From contig NC_051130.1 in assembly GCF_014839805.1 (NCBI RefSeq), forward strand, positions 4,526,001 through 4,590,000: a DNA stretch of 64,000 bases, read 5' to 3'. This DNA is from Manduca sexta. Taxonomy: Eukaryota; Arthropoda; Insecta; Lepidoptera; Sphingidae. The translations under genes were made by a program, and so were the position numbers. Position 1 is the stretch's first letter; each line of letters begins with the position of its first letter. The notes below the pieces were generated by a model, which made no database searches, was not told the DNA's origin, and saw only the letters and a list, made by a program, of their open reading frames with translations. This document shows, piece by piece, positions 22,350 through 34,779 of the stretch.

Positions 22350-25300
22350 AAGGCAGACAGACAGACAGACAAAAATTTTACTAATTGCATTTTTGGCATC
22401 AGTATCGATCCCTAATCACCCCCTGATAGTTATTTTGGAAATATATTTCATGTACAGAATTGACCTCTACAGATTTATTATAAGTATAGAAGATAGATAG
22501 AAGATATGTATAGATATAAACCTTCCTCTTGAATCACTCTATCTATTAAAAAATACCGCATCAAAATCCTCTGCGTAGTTTTAAAGATTTAAGCACACAT
22601 AGGGACAGAGAAAGCGACTTATACTATGTATAAGTTTATAAGACTGTTTTATACTATGTAGTGATACCTACAGACGAGACGTGTATCTGGATTTTAACAA
22701 CGCTGAGAACACTGATCTAAATGACTAGCATTCATAAAAGACCTCTACCGCCAGATTGGATCTTTATTGACGTCATACCAAAATGTTTTCTCAAAATAGT
22801 TTCAATTGACCCCAATCTGTTTTATACACTGCTTTTATTGCAATTATCGTTCTAAGGCAGTTGAGTCTCTTATGAACGGTAATTTCACAAGATTTATGTA
22901 TTAACAGGCGCTCAAGCTTTCTCCCGCAAGCACCCTCTGTCGTGCTGGCTGTCCACGATGCTGGTGATCTTCGCGGGCGGCATGGTGGTCAACGGCCTGC
23001 TGGGAGAGCCGATACTGGCGCCGCTCAAGAACACGCCGCAACTCGTCATCGGAACTGTTACCTGGTAATGGATCCATGTATCATGAAGATTCTGACAACT
23101 TAGTTTAATAATAGCAGCCCTGTATTATTTACTGTCCCATTGATGGGCACAGGCTTCCCCTACTACTGAGACGGATTAGGCCTTAGTCCACCACGCTGGC
23201 CTAGTGCGGATTGGTAGATTTCACATAAACTCAAAATTCTTATAGAGAACTTTTCACGTATGCAGATGTTTTCGTTCATCGTTAAAGCAAGCGATAATTC
23301 ACGAAGAATACTCACATCATTTTAGATAAGTCAAAGGTGTGTGCTCTTGGGTTCCGAACCTGCAGACATTCGTCTCTTCAGTCCGTTTCACAACCACCTG
23401 GGCTATGGCCGTTTAGTTTAATAATTTAAATTTAATTGCATAACGTAGAGTTACCTGCTATGACTAAACGCACGGAACCTTCAAATTTCTTATTTACACA
23501 CAAGTCCAATCCTTCCGAAAGTTCTAATAGTACCTATCGTGGATATGAGGAACTGAGGAACTTTATGTCTTCAGTATCGCGTCAATACAATAAATGTATC
23601 ACGGTGCAAGGGTCCAATCCGCAGTTTCTTCATGGGTGGAATTGTTTATGCATAAACATAAAACAGCATAGGGTGACGGCTCGGTACGTTGTAAAATTGG
23701 CACAGGATATTTTTCGCTTTGAAATTTCATCATAGCTTTGTTTACATTTCGTTCAGAGTTCAATGGCCCAGAGTGTATTGATAGCAGAAATAGTGTATGC
23801 TTAACTCCTCGTACATTTTGCTACGGATACGGCGAATTACGATATTAAATGTAAACTAAAAGACCAATGTTCGATACCTCGACAATTTTAAAGAAAGAAA
23901 GATATATTTATTGCTGACATTAAAACAGAAAACAAAAAGGGAACGGTTATATAATAAGTATTTATGTTTTCTTAAGATTACTTACAATAAAAAAAAAATA
24001 CCAGCAACGGCACCTCTCATTCAGTTGTATGCAGCTGTACCACGTTAGTACTGCAGCGCTGATTTCCGATGAGAGGCCCAAGCGGCGTGCGGACGCAGTC
24101 TGTTTATACATATAATAATTCGTGACAACTTTTTATTATTAAGACTAAAATGAATAATTACTAGAAAAATGGGATGCGTAGATTGATTAATAACATAAAC
24201 AATATACTAATATATTTTAACTTTACATAGATGCTATTAGATTTATCGTAACTATAATATTTGTACAGGTACATAGTATTCTACACACCATTCGACGTGG
24301 GGTATAAGGTAGCGAAGTTTCTACCAGTCAAAGTTGTCGCATCTGCCATGAAAGAGATCTATCGCGCCAAGAAAGTGTACGACGGAGTCAGCCACGCCGC
24401 CAAGCTCTATCCTAACGCTTACGTTATTATGATCATTGTTGGTAAGTTATCTTGTTTTTTACTAGCCTATTAAGTCGACAGATGGTCAAACGTATCCAAG
24501 GGGTCTTGAAGATGGTAGAATATCCTATACATCTTATATACATATTCGTTGGAAAATAAACCGTTAATTGTCTAATGTTTACGTTTATGCAAACAGGCAT
24601 TCTCATGAAAAAAATTAGTACCTATTTTATGCAACTTGAATATAGGGAATGCCATAGTTCTGTACCAATGACTTTAGATAAGGTATTAAACGCACCGCTA
24701 GCGCTTACAAAATTTAAAAGAGGATTTAAGCAGTAGCAGCCTTAGTTAATGCGAAGCTCGAAGGTTTACGAGGGCTTTTTAACCAATTGCCGAAGAAGGG
24801 TCATGAATTTCCTTTATGCCCCCTGCAAGCGCGAGGCTCTCGGCGGGGGCCCCATTCGCCATTCCTTAAACCCTCCAACGTTTTAATATAAATCCTCCCA
24901 TGACTTAAAAAAATATTTTCCGTTCCAGGTACCCTAAAGGGTAACGGTGCCGGATTCACCAAGTTGGTCGAGCGGCTGATCCGCGGCGCTTGGACTCCCA
25001 CCGCCATGGAGACCATGCAGCCGAGCTTGTGAGTATAAAGAAAACTTAGCATTTATAATTATATCGAAGGTTGTGAAGCTAATTGAATAAACGTCACTTT
25101 ATTTCGAAATATTGAAACTAGGTTCAAAAGTAACAGAAAAGCTTATTAGCCTTAGCCTTAGCCTTAAGCTAATTAGCCTTTAAAGTCAATAGTATGAATT
25201 CGGAACCACGTTTCGTAGCTCCATTTTCCCCTAATAACTGAACACTCCTTTACAAGCTCGTAATCCCTATTTTTCACAAGTTAATTGAATTTATAATATG

Positions 25301-27495
25301 GAATAAAACATGAAGTGTTGAACGCCTTTGACGAGTTTAACCACAATATAATCCAAAACGTGAGGCAATAAAGGCGTTATCTCAACATTGAAGACATTTT
25401 ACGAGAATTTCGTGCACACAAAGATTAATGATATCAAACGCACCTGCATTAATTTTTCTGGTAAAAATCTGGCGGTTGACGTATCTGGCAAAGTGCCATG
25501 TAATCGCAAGCGCCGAGACATTCAAAAATTTGTATTATGTCAGAGTTTGTGGAAATATTGATTGTTTTAAAAAATCTTTTCGACTCGGAACCGACATGTC
25601 CGGCAAAACGCCAAATATTTTTAGGTCTCAGATAACTATTGATGTGTTGTTGACTTCTTTGTATTGCCGTTAAGCAACTGAAAGACTAAACACATAATGC
25701 TTTTCTTAAAAATACAATTTAAAATATTTCAGGATGCCAAAATTCCGCTGACATTTCAGCTTACAAATAATTCTGCTAAAGCGATTGTTTCAGAATAACC
25801 ATGACAAGTTTATAGCTGAAGCAGCAAACATTAATATATTTCATAAATATAGAGGCCGTCATAGGCTCAACAATTACAGAATATTCTACTTTATAATAGG
25901 TATATGGCATATTTCGTTTACAATTGCAAGCAGTAGTAGCAAATATTTATGTTCCTCATATAATACTTAGATTTGATAATGTTTACAAAATATATCTAAG
26001 TAATGTTCAGCAGTGGACATCCTGCGGCTGATGAAAATGAATGTCTAATCATATAACTATTTTTATTCATCTTTCCAGCTACACCAAGGCGTCCCTGGTC
26101 GCGTCCGTTATATTCGTGTTGGACAAGAAGACCGACCTCATCTCCGCGCCGCACGCTCTCGTCTACTTCGGCATTGTCATCTTCTTCGTGTACTTTAAGG
26201 TACATATTCCTTCAATATATTACCTGCCAGACGAGTTAAATAACAAGCTAGGTACTTTTGATGGTCCTGCGAGGGTTGCGGTTGCATGCACTTGCGCACC
26301 CTGCGACCTTCGATATTAAGGAGTGATAGTCGATAGGACGGTTTATACCAGCGAGTCCGGCAGAATTCCGTAAACAGATTATCCAGTGTTAAAAAAGCGT
26401 ACTTTTGATGGTGTCGTTCCGTTCAAACAAACTCTGCAGCTTTATATATTAGTATATAGATTTGCGAGAATGAATGTATTAAAACTAACAAAAAGAAAGA
26501 TACAATATTTCGTAAAAACTTTTTCGTTATATACATTTATTTAGACAAATATTCTGGAAACGTTATTGAATACGTAGTCATGTGTGTTGACGGTCGCAAT
26601 AATTATAAGTATCCGTGTATATTTTATTTTTAGATGTAACCAGATCAATAGAGATAATAGAATTACTAACGTACTGTACTCAGTAGATGCTTGAAAGCGT
26701 CAAATGTATTATTGTGTGAAACATATTCTGTTAGGTTGTTAAATATATTATAACAACTATCAATTATAATATAAGAAATAATATATATATATAGCGTCAT
26801 GCCTTTTCCCTTTTTAGGAGTAAGGAGAGTTGTAAGACACCCACATTTCGACACCTATATTACGTTTCGTGTGATAGTGACTCCATTTATAGGCCACAGT
26901 TTTAGTTTCCAGTTTCATACTGAGTTGAAAACCCAAGACTTCAGCGTGATAGTCCTAGCGCACTTGTAATACAAACTACGCCAGCCAGGCAGCCCTTATG
27001 AATAAAATAATGCAGATAGAAAAAACCCTAATTATTAATAGTAGCTTGGATATCGCATTTTAGTATGCAAAGTGCAGGGGGACAAATTACTTATCAAATA
27101 GCGGAACCTCGTCCCCCTCACCTAATGTGAACCAAACCAAAATATTATAACCAATTCACATTCCAATTATACCACATATATTAAAATCCGTGATAAATAA
27201 TGAAATTATATATAATTTCATAAACGAACTATGACTTTTAACCGACTTCAAATAAAGAAGAAGGTTTGCACTTCGACATGCATGTTGGTATGGTTGTTAC
27301 CTCAGTTCTGGGTAATTTTCTTCTTATTTTATTCCACAGCTTTCTTCCATTTTGCTGGGTATCCATGACCCCTTCGTGCCGTTCGAGAATCTGTTCTGCG
27401 CATTGTTCCTCGGAGGCATTTGGGACTCGCTGGCCAAGCTCCTCGGCAAAGGACAGCCCAAGGAAGAGACGAAGGATGCCAAGAAAACTAATTAA
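19289..27495 (+). CDS. Trimeric intracellular cation (TRIC) channel, TMEM38 family
   Basis: Six exons: 19289-19409, 22908-23064, 24269-24441, 24929-25028, 26079-26199, 27340-27495. They give 275 residues, the normal TRIC length, and all phases agree. TRIC channels sit in the ER/sarcoplasmic reticulum membrane as trimers and carry K+ as counter-ion for Ca2+ release. Family hallmarks: an N-terminal segment FDIAHSLLCALAVRED (23-38); a glycine-containing helix FAGGMVVNGLLGEP; the basic KEIYRAKK stretch (121-128), where vertebrate family members bind PIP2; KGNGAGF at 154-160; and GAWTPTAMETMQPSF (170-184). The C-terminus is lysine/glutamate-rich (GQPKEETKDAKK). The vertebrate paralogue split (TMEM38A/B) should not be imposed on a single insect gene. 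Introns hold a SINE, a nested repeat and an antisense tRNA-Pro. Confidence 0.96.
20098..20169 (-). tRNA. tRNA-Pro (anticodon CGG)
   Basis: Cloverleaf on the minus strand: acceptor GGCTCGT/ACGAGCC with discriminator C, anticodon stem CTCGC/GCGAG with loop TTCGGGT (anticodon CGG), and T arm CCGGG-TTCAAAT-CCCGG. A Pol III T-run terminator follows (complement of the A-run ending at about 20088). It lies antisense in TRIC intron 1. All arms are intact, so probably functional. Confidence 0.96.
21560..22660. mobile_element. Nested repeat: older family split by a second element
   Basis: The outer family starts CCGCCCCGGCTTCGCACGGG (21571) and resumes at ATAAACCTTCCTCTTGAATC (about 22516), running to about 22660. 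An uninterrupted inverted copy is at about 38855-39045. Between the two halves sits an inner repeat (about 21624-22510) that is nearly identical to 54770-55620. So the inner element inserted into the outer one in TRIC intron 1. Confidence 0.7.
22306..22373. repeat. (CAGA)n microsatellite inside the inner repeat
   Basis: About 16 CAGA-type units with one interruption (AAAGG). The sister repeat at 55465-55478 has only about three, so the tract has expanded here or contracted there. Confidence 0.9.
23113..23412 (-). mobile_element. SINE family A, full copy with 13-bp target duplication
   Basis: Minus-strand copy of the tRNA-derived SINE seen at 40287. It shares GGCCTTAGTCCACCACGCTG and the head complement of GCCATAGCCCAGGTGG. 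It is flanked by the exact direct repeat TTAGTTTAATAAT (23100-23112 and 23413-23425), the signature of LINE-driven insertion. It lies in TRIC intron 2. Confidence 0.85.
23420..24268. other. TRIC intron 2 remainder
   Basis: AT-rich intron sequence. A GC-richer patch at about 24000-24110 has no splice-bounded frame. I see nothing functional here. Confidence 0.5.
27077..27117. repeat. Hairpin with TATCAAATAGCGGAACC loop (copy 1)
   Basis: Stem GGGGGAC (27077-27083) pairs with GTCCCCC (27111-27117), extendable outward with one bulge (GTGCA against TCAC). The loop holds TTATCAAATAGCGGAACC. The same loop core recurs at 30256 and 30392 with other stems. It lies in the last TRIC intron. Confidence 0.75.
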
Positions 27496-27507
27496 TGTTC
27501 ATCACGT

Positions 27508-28034
27508 GTGAGTATAAGATTAATATAAGCAGATTTTGTAGTAAATAATAAAATAATAATTAATTTAAACCATAGAGAGTACTTAAAAAGAGTAGGGATA
27601 ATATTCAGGATCACACTACCAATTTTGCATTCAAGTTCTATACTTTGGAAAATATAAAAATTAAGTCATGTACACTCTCACTCACGCCTTTAATACCCTA
27701 AGAGGTGCACCCACTTTCAGCCGTACAAAAAAATAACATCATCGATATATAGGTATATGTACTGCGTACTAGATCTGGCGTTCCGAACACTCATTGTGTT
27801 CAACTGAAGTGTACTGCAATCCGGTATTGGTTGCCATACAACTTATACTCTATAAAGCGCTATAGCACTGCACGTTTAAAGTTTGGTTAGACGACGGTTG
27901 ATGGTATAGCGCTGAAGCGAACTTTAGTAACTCCAGATTTTGAACAGATAGTTTATATGGACGTACGTGTCTATAGAATATACGTCAATGGAATATGGAT
28001 AACATATTTATATATGTATTATTTTTTTCTCCAG
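27508..28034 (+). other. Possible intron in the TRIC 3' UTR
   Basis: Twelve nt after the TAA stop there is a donor-like GTGAGT (27508-27513). At 28022-28034 a pyrimidine tract ends in TTTTTTCTCCAG. Together they could define a 3' UTR intron with a final exon from 28035. No clear AATAAA follows closely, so the true 3' end is unknown. Confidence 0.35.
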
Positions 28035-30220
28035 TTTGCGACATCTACGCCACGCGATCAACTGACACCGACAATATAAATGGCGACAGCACCTGCAAGG
28101 GGTATATAAAAAATAAAAAAAAAACACGAAAAAAATAGTAAAACCCTGAAATCCTTAAAAAAATGGCACAACGACCAAAGTTATCATTTTCATTAGTATT
28201 AAGATTGCCTAGTTGTAATGTTAATTAAGACGCATGTTATATGTTTGAGTAGTTCCTAAAATCCTGATTTGCCAAATATTTGTGATACATTATAATTAAT
28301 GTGACATTTCTATGCCAAAACCCTTGGTTTGTACTTAAGAATGAGTATTAATTTCTTTTATAGTAATGATATGCTTATCAGCTGTGTTATGTGTGAAAAA
28401 AAAGAAAACCATCGAGCATTGTAATTACATTTTATTTTAGTTTTAAGATTTTATCGAAACGACTATCGACTATTTCCGACTTCCTTTTAAACAACGGGTT
28501 AGATAAATCTCTATTGAACATTTTTCTAACTTTCTGCAATATTATAGCAATAATTAGAATTAAGACATGATAGATTTCTTGTTAGCCAAATATTTAAATG
28601 ACATGTTCATATAGATTTTATGATATACCTTATTTCAACGTTAGCATATATTTACACAACTTTGACAATGTTAATGAATACTATTATATTATATATAAAA
28701 TTTATTGAAACGTCTGTCTGATTCGCATGGGTGCTAGCGATGAGGAACACACGTTTCGTGAAATTTGGATTTTAATTGTTCAACATCACATAATAATGTT
28801 ATAATAATTTATTACTTGTCTTGCATAATATTTCCGCTTGAAACCACTGACCGAGTCGCACGGGTGCAAGCGACGAGGCTCACTGCGTTTCATAATTTTA
28901 TTAATTCAATTGATTGGGTATGACAAAGGAAGGAATTAAATTGTTTTTATTTATTTGCTTATTTCATTTACAACAAAATCTACCTAGTGTCTTTAATACT
29001 GATAAGATATCACATTTTCTATGAATCCCCTTAGTTTGGTTCATGAAATTTAGGTATATTATGTTTCCGTATTGTCAACCAGTCTTAGTATCTCAGTATC
29101 TCACGAAATTTATGTGCATTCGGAGATTTGCCAGAGGTCCAATACTGTCAAATACAATCATCCTCTTCATAATCCCCATTCGCAATTCTTATGTTTATAA
29201 GCGGTAGAGATACATTAGGTGAGGTGACGGAACCGAGAACATATCTCAGTGCTACAAGATACCCCCGGGGCCGTCCCGTATGAACTTAAGGAGGCCACCG
29301 CGGGTTTTCGTTGGTAAGCAGATATAGGGCATATATAAGGTTAGGGACTAGGTCTAATGCTATACTCCCGAGTGTCGACAATGGGCCATGGGACCGGTGA
29401 AACCGACATAACTGTTCCACTTACCCTGCGAAAAAACGCTGAAGTGACACCGTTGCCGGCCTATATCATAAAAAATCAGCAGATATCCAATCAGCAGATA
29501 TACAATGCACCTATTAAACGCTAAGCTCTTTGATGTCGTGAAACGCACTGTTATCTACTAACGACGCACAACGCACTGTTATCTACTAACGATAAAAACT
29601 ACGTACTGTTAAATTACAGTTTAACTGACTTAATACGGGCGGCCACGTTAAACCGTTTAAAGCGATTAGCGAGATTGCCAAGAACTATACGAGAATACGC
29701 CCAAATATCTTTTCAAGAGCAAAGTATAATACGCATAATGTATAATTAAAATCCTTTTGGTGGTCATGGCAAGTGGTAAAGCTTGTGTTGATATGACACG
29801 TTTGTTTTTATTCTGCAAAAAAATACACGTTTTATGTATTTGTAGCTTCTGCACGCGACTCCGTTCGCGTTTAAGTCTTTTCCTAGAACAATATGAATTT
29901 AAGATTAATGCAGCTTTCTTTTTCTTAATAATATTTTTAAAATTAACATGCTTGTTCCGAACTTTTTTTTTGTATATTTTAAATGCCTTTAATAAAACCT
30001 CAACGAAAACGTGACATGGAACAGGTAAAAAATATAAACATTAATTCGTAATTGTATGATGCGCATAGGTACACGTCACAGACATGCATTTATAGACTGA
30101 TAACTACGCTAAAAGAAATTAAATAAATAATTATAATCTTGAGCCGAGACGTTCCTTACATTAAATAAGAGTTTGGTACATAAGTGCAGTAAATATATTT
30201 TATATAAGTATACATTCATT
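28035..30220. other. Intergenic, no gene seen
   Basis: AT-rich. The stretch 29210-29500 is more GC-rich and looks like part of an interspersed repeat (TCCCGAGTGTCGACAATGGG, CCATGGGACCGGTGAAACC). It contains short direct repeats: AATCAGCAGATAT twice at 29475-29505, and ACGCACTGTTATCTACTAAC twice at 29543 and 29571. No supported coding frame. Confidence 0.5.
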
Positions 30221-30239
30221 TTTAAACCCGCAAGCACTT

Positions 30240-30281
30240 GGGCGATTGGGCAACGTATCAAATAGCGGACCCTGCTCGCCC
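30240..30281. repeat. Hairpin with TATCAAATAGCGGACCC loop (copy 2)
   Basis: Outer stem GGGCGA (30240-30245) pairs with TCGCCC (30276-30281), and an inner GGG/CCC pair closes on ACGTATCAAATAGCGGA. It is preceded by CCCGCAAGC, also found at 30526. Confidence 0.7.
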
Positions 30282-30304
30282 CCATCCACCCAACTCGAAA
30301 CATT

Positions 30305-30457
30305 ACAGTGTCGCTACACCACATATTAATAAACACAATTCGAAACACTTACACTCAATATATAGAAACACTGTCAGTGGTGAGGGATTACGTATCAAAT
30401 AGCGGAACCCCCTCACCATTGACAAACCCAATTCTAACAATGGATAGCGACACTGTA
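30305..30457. repeat. Two-level hairpin enclosing TATCAAATAGCGGAACC (copy 3)
   Basis: The outer arms ACAGTGTCGCTA (30305-30316) and TAGCGACACTGT (30446-30457) are perfectly complementary. Inside, 30373-30386 (GTCAGTGGTGAGGG) pairs with 30410-30423 at 13 of 14 positions. The loop is 23 nt and carries the shared core. Confidence 0.75.
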
Positions 30458-30738
30458 TACCCCATTACTCGATAATAAAGACTTTCCCCTTTGTCGAATC
30501 ATTAGTCAAGAAAAAAAACAAAGAAACCCGCAAGCGCTCTATAAAAGTAGAGCGCTATATCAAAGCGTTTCACAAAATCTCTTTGAGTAATTTTTTCCCA
30601 TCTGTTTAATAGACATAGCTATTAATTCCCTCCAAATATCTTGTTGGATAGATGACATAAAATTTTCATCGGTCTCATGGTAAATATCATGGGTCATGAG
30701 CATTATTTTGTAGCAGACAAATAAAAGTATTCCATTTA

Positions 30739-30937
30739 GTAGTAACTACTGGACATACATAATAAGACATAACATCTCATATCTCAGGATGTCGAGCGCA
30801 GTTGAATACAAAACAATACTTTGTAATTCAAAGTATTAAAGGGTTTTTCTACTGTTTATGGGCGGTCGTATCGCTTACCATCAGGCGAACCGGAAGCTGA
30901 TCTCGTCATTCAATGCAATAAAAAAAAATATATGCAA
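30739..30937 (+). mobile_element. Interspersed repeat family C, copy 1
   Basis: About 75-80% alike to 31861-32050. Both contain CATAACATCTCAT / TTAACATCTCAT, GAGCGCAGTTGAA, ACAATACTTTGTAATTCAA and TGTTTATGGGCGGTCGTATC, and end in an A-rich tail. The layout fits a short LINE/SINE 3' end. Confidence 0.7.
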
Positions 30938-31860
30938 GTATATTAACAGAATGTATACTAGTATCCAATTTTTCTGTGGTAAGTGTAGTAGACATGTATA
31001 CATGTATGGACCGGTATCATCTGAGTTGAACATCTATTCCGCCTGGCAAGGAATACAAGAATTTGTCAGCTAACCTTCAATAATGAAGAGACACTTGAAG
31101 AAGAAGTGTACTACAATCATAATATTCCATTTTTATAATTTTAAACTTTTGAAATTAGTACACTTGACTAATTTAGTTGTTCTATTAGCTAGCCTCAGCA
31201 AAACGTCACGCTAACGGAACGAAAACGGACGAAAAATTAGTCAGGGGATCGCCTTAATATCATACTAATACTTTACGTAACTCCATCCAAACTAGGAGGT
31301 ACAATATATAGATAAGTACTAAGTATTACATAAACTGCGCAACTTTCGCCTGACAATGATGGATAATTTCAATAATTAGTTAACTACATACTCAACTCTT
31401 GATTACCCTTTGTGCATTTAAAAACAATAATAATGCAACCAATTATTCACTATGAAAATAATTACGTCACAATCAAAAATCTAATAATTAAATCCTGCCT
31501 AAACAAGCCTAATTAAGGTAAGTGTATAGATATGGGATATCGTAATGAAATAAATTTGTAAATATACGATTATCGCGATGAATAACCGACATTAAAAAGA
31601 TGCGACATAATAATGAAATTAGCGCTGACCATATCTTAGATCTGATTCAAAGATATTGGGTAAGATTGGTAGCAGGTAAAATGTATGTATTTGGACTGGA
31701 AAAATATAATTCTTGCCAATTTTTTACTGCCAACTTGTATATACTTACTGGTCGGTCGCTCATACGCGAGAGTCTGCCTGGATAGTAACTATCATAATGT
31801 CTATTTCTGCCGCCAAGCAGCAGCGTGTAGTCACTGTTGTGTTCCCTTTTGAAGAACATT

Positions 31861-32050
31861 TTAGCCAGTGTGACTACTGCACATAATGAGACTTAACATC
31901 TCATGTCTCAGCATGGCGAGCGCAGTTGAAAACAATACTTTGTAATTCAAGGTGTTGGATGGTGTTTATACTGTTTATGGGCGGTCGTATCGCTCGCAAT
32001 ACGAACGGCAAGCTCGTCATGTCATTCAAAGCAATAAAAAATATATAAAA
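31861..32050 (+). mobile_element. Interspersed repeat family C, copy 2
   Basis: Same orientation as 30739-30937, with the same block order and a terminal AATAAAAAATAT tail. It has no coding capacity. Confidence 0.7.
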
Positions 32051-34500
32051 TACCTATTATTGATTTGATTTTTAACTTATGGACGTGTAAATAATGCCCC
32101 TGTATAATGGTATACAATTTGGAAAAACTATCGGGTAGCAGACAGGTAAGTACGATTTAGAACTCTACAAATATTATAGGTTGATCATTCTTACCTAGGT
32201 ATTCTTTCGCAGTAGTAAGTATCAACTAAACTGCATTATAGATTTTATTGGTAAGCATTATCATTTAAAAGAACGTCTTTCTTTTAATAATCCAACACGG
32301 TCTTCCCGTAAGTGACCTATAACCGCTTCCGGTGGGCACTGGAAGCTTTCATGGGGCGATGGATCAAAAACCATTTGGCGGTATACCAAATTTCATCTAA
32401 ATCCGTTCAGTAATTGAACCATAAAAGGGTAACAAAGAACACACACTTTTCTATCTATAACAATTAGTAACGATCTATTTTATTACTTTATAAAAGGATA
32501 GGATTTGTTTGTCACAATAAGTATATTTAAAATAACCCAATTTTCTAAGGCGTTAAAGAGTAATTGATATTCAAAGTACACAATAGATGAAATAACATTT
32601 AGAAGCTATGGTCTAACATGTTTTATTTACATCCATTCACATGCAATTACAACATAGCCCTCAGCGTTTCGATAGAAGATAACTCAACCCATTTTCGTCT
32701 AATTCAATTTTAATATCACCAACGGTACTATTAGAGAAACATTAAACAATCATTAATACCGAATGAATCTAACGGCTCAATGTTGATAAGGAACGAAAAG
32801 TTTTCTATTGACACTTTGTGGGTTGAGAATGGTTGATGTGATTCAAAACGGATAAATTACCGTTGCCTTATCATATTTATATACTTTTAATATGAATGTA
32901 TGCGATTAATGGTTAAATATTCGATAGCTTAAAACAGCTGATGAGCTCTGACTTAGCAATTCAGGAAAAACGGTCGTTTTCAACAAATAATTTTATTGGA
33001 CAAATTATTCTTATTAGATATTTAAGTGTAATAGATAGTGTCTTGAAATAAACAATTCCCATCATACAATCAATGCTAGAAACGATAGCTGAGAAAATAT
33101 ACTTGAATGTAAAAGCATATATCCGGTGTAGAGAATAAATCAATCAAATTAAATTGTAAACATGTCAAAAAAAATGTTTGATTGGTCTATTTAGACGATG
33201 GATCGACAAAAGCGATCGGGCTCGATTATTGAACGGCGATTAGTAAGACAAGTAGATAAATTTAGAAAAGTATCGTCTTAGAAAAAAAATGCTCGTTAGC
33301 AGATATCTTATCATCCAAAGATGCTCTAATATGCTGGCGGTGTTATTGACTATTCCAACCACCGAAGTTGCTCTAATATACAATCTTTTCTCAATAGCAA
33401 TATTTTCACAATATGCCTACTTAAATTTACATCGACATAATAATTTTGCTTCTTAAAACATCAAAACAAGTATAAAAGAACATAAGTTATTCTTAGGAAT
33501 CGTTACTTATTTTAATGACTAAAATAATTAAGAGTTCAGAGATACTATTTCTAACGCTTCCGAAATTTGCCCAATAATTAACTAACCGCTTTAAAATTAA
33601 TTAAGTTTTCTATTTTGAGAGAGATTAAGTAAAAAGAAATCTGTTCTAATTAATTTTATGTCAACAATAAAATAAGTAATTTATGCTCTTAGAAAAGCAA
33701 TCATGTGATAGTCAATTAGATAGACCTTATTATCAATTCAACCAAATGCTTTAAACATAAGTAAGCTTTGACAGTGATGTGATACCTTTTTAATAAGAGC
33801 AGAAATCAAGTCATAGAAATATTATGCATCTACATCATGGCAATTCCACAAATGTATATTATATAACTTTAATTAAATATTTGTTTTTGTACAAATTGAT
33901 AATTGTAACGTTAATACGTTACTCGTTAGTTAATTAATTATATTTTTTAATAACTAGTCTTTATATTATGTATGATAACTGGTGACTAGGTGCATTTGCA
34001 CGGAACTTTATGCCACTGACTTGCTTATCGATTTGTAGTTCAAGTTGAGATAACTTACGGTATTTCAAAGTTAGCTGGCGCGTATACGTATCCTTATGCG
34101 GTCACTGCCGGTCGACGTATTTTACACCAAAGCGAATGTTACAAGCTAATATCGAATGTGATTTGTGTGTTGCGACTCTAAGTGAGCAGAATAAAGATTG
34201 TTTTCATTAATCAAACTGATACAATTATGTCTTTTGAAGAACAACGTTGGTATTAGTGATACTCTAGGAAATATCTACCAATATTTCCGCTAACACTTGT
34301 TTAGATACCTCACCTATTATATTGATGAGTTCGCCTGAATGAATTATCAACCCCAGAGATTTATTTACTTCACTTTGGCCACGTCAGAACTTTTAGTTCC
34401 TAAACTCTACATATAGAAACTTTAAAAGAAGTTCGTACTCTATTGTCAGTCGAATCTGCTTCTTATAAAACGCCAGCCTATATCGACATAAAATATATTC
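32051..34500. other. Intergenic, no gene seen
   Basis: AT-rich DNA. About 32285-32450 carries a degenerate LINE-tail-like phrase (CCAAATTTCATCTAAATCCG). No splice-bounded coding frames. Confidence 0.5.
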
Positions 34501-34736
34501 ATTGTATGCATCATTGAGTTTGGTGTGATAGGCAGCGAACAGGTTGCAAACTACATTGATGACGTGCGCCCGGTGCGAGACATCAGGCGGCCGCGCGGCC
34601 CGCCACCGTGTCAGAAACGCGTGCGATCGGCCGAGATACGCCGCGTCGTTGCCTCAACGCCAAATTAAAAACAATATTACATTGTGTACAGCCAGTGACA
34701 TTTACGTGAAGTTAATGGGAATAACAAACAATCGAG
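34480..34736 (+). promoter_or_regulatory. Candidate promoter and first exon of an unknown plus-strand transcript
   Basis: A GC-rich block at 34560-34650 stands alone in AT-rich DNA and is followed by a strong donor, CGAG|GTGAGT, at 34736/34737. An ATG at 34715 opens seven codons (MGITNNR) before the donor. It could be a first coding exon, or an untranslated first exon of GALE 11.5 kb downstream. No matching next exon could be identified, so this stays tentative. Confidence 0.35.
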
Positions 34737-34779
34737 GTGAGTGTACTTGTCTTTCCGTTTGTGAAAGTGAACGGTAGTT

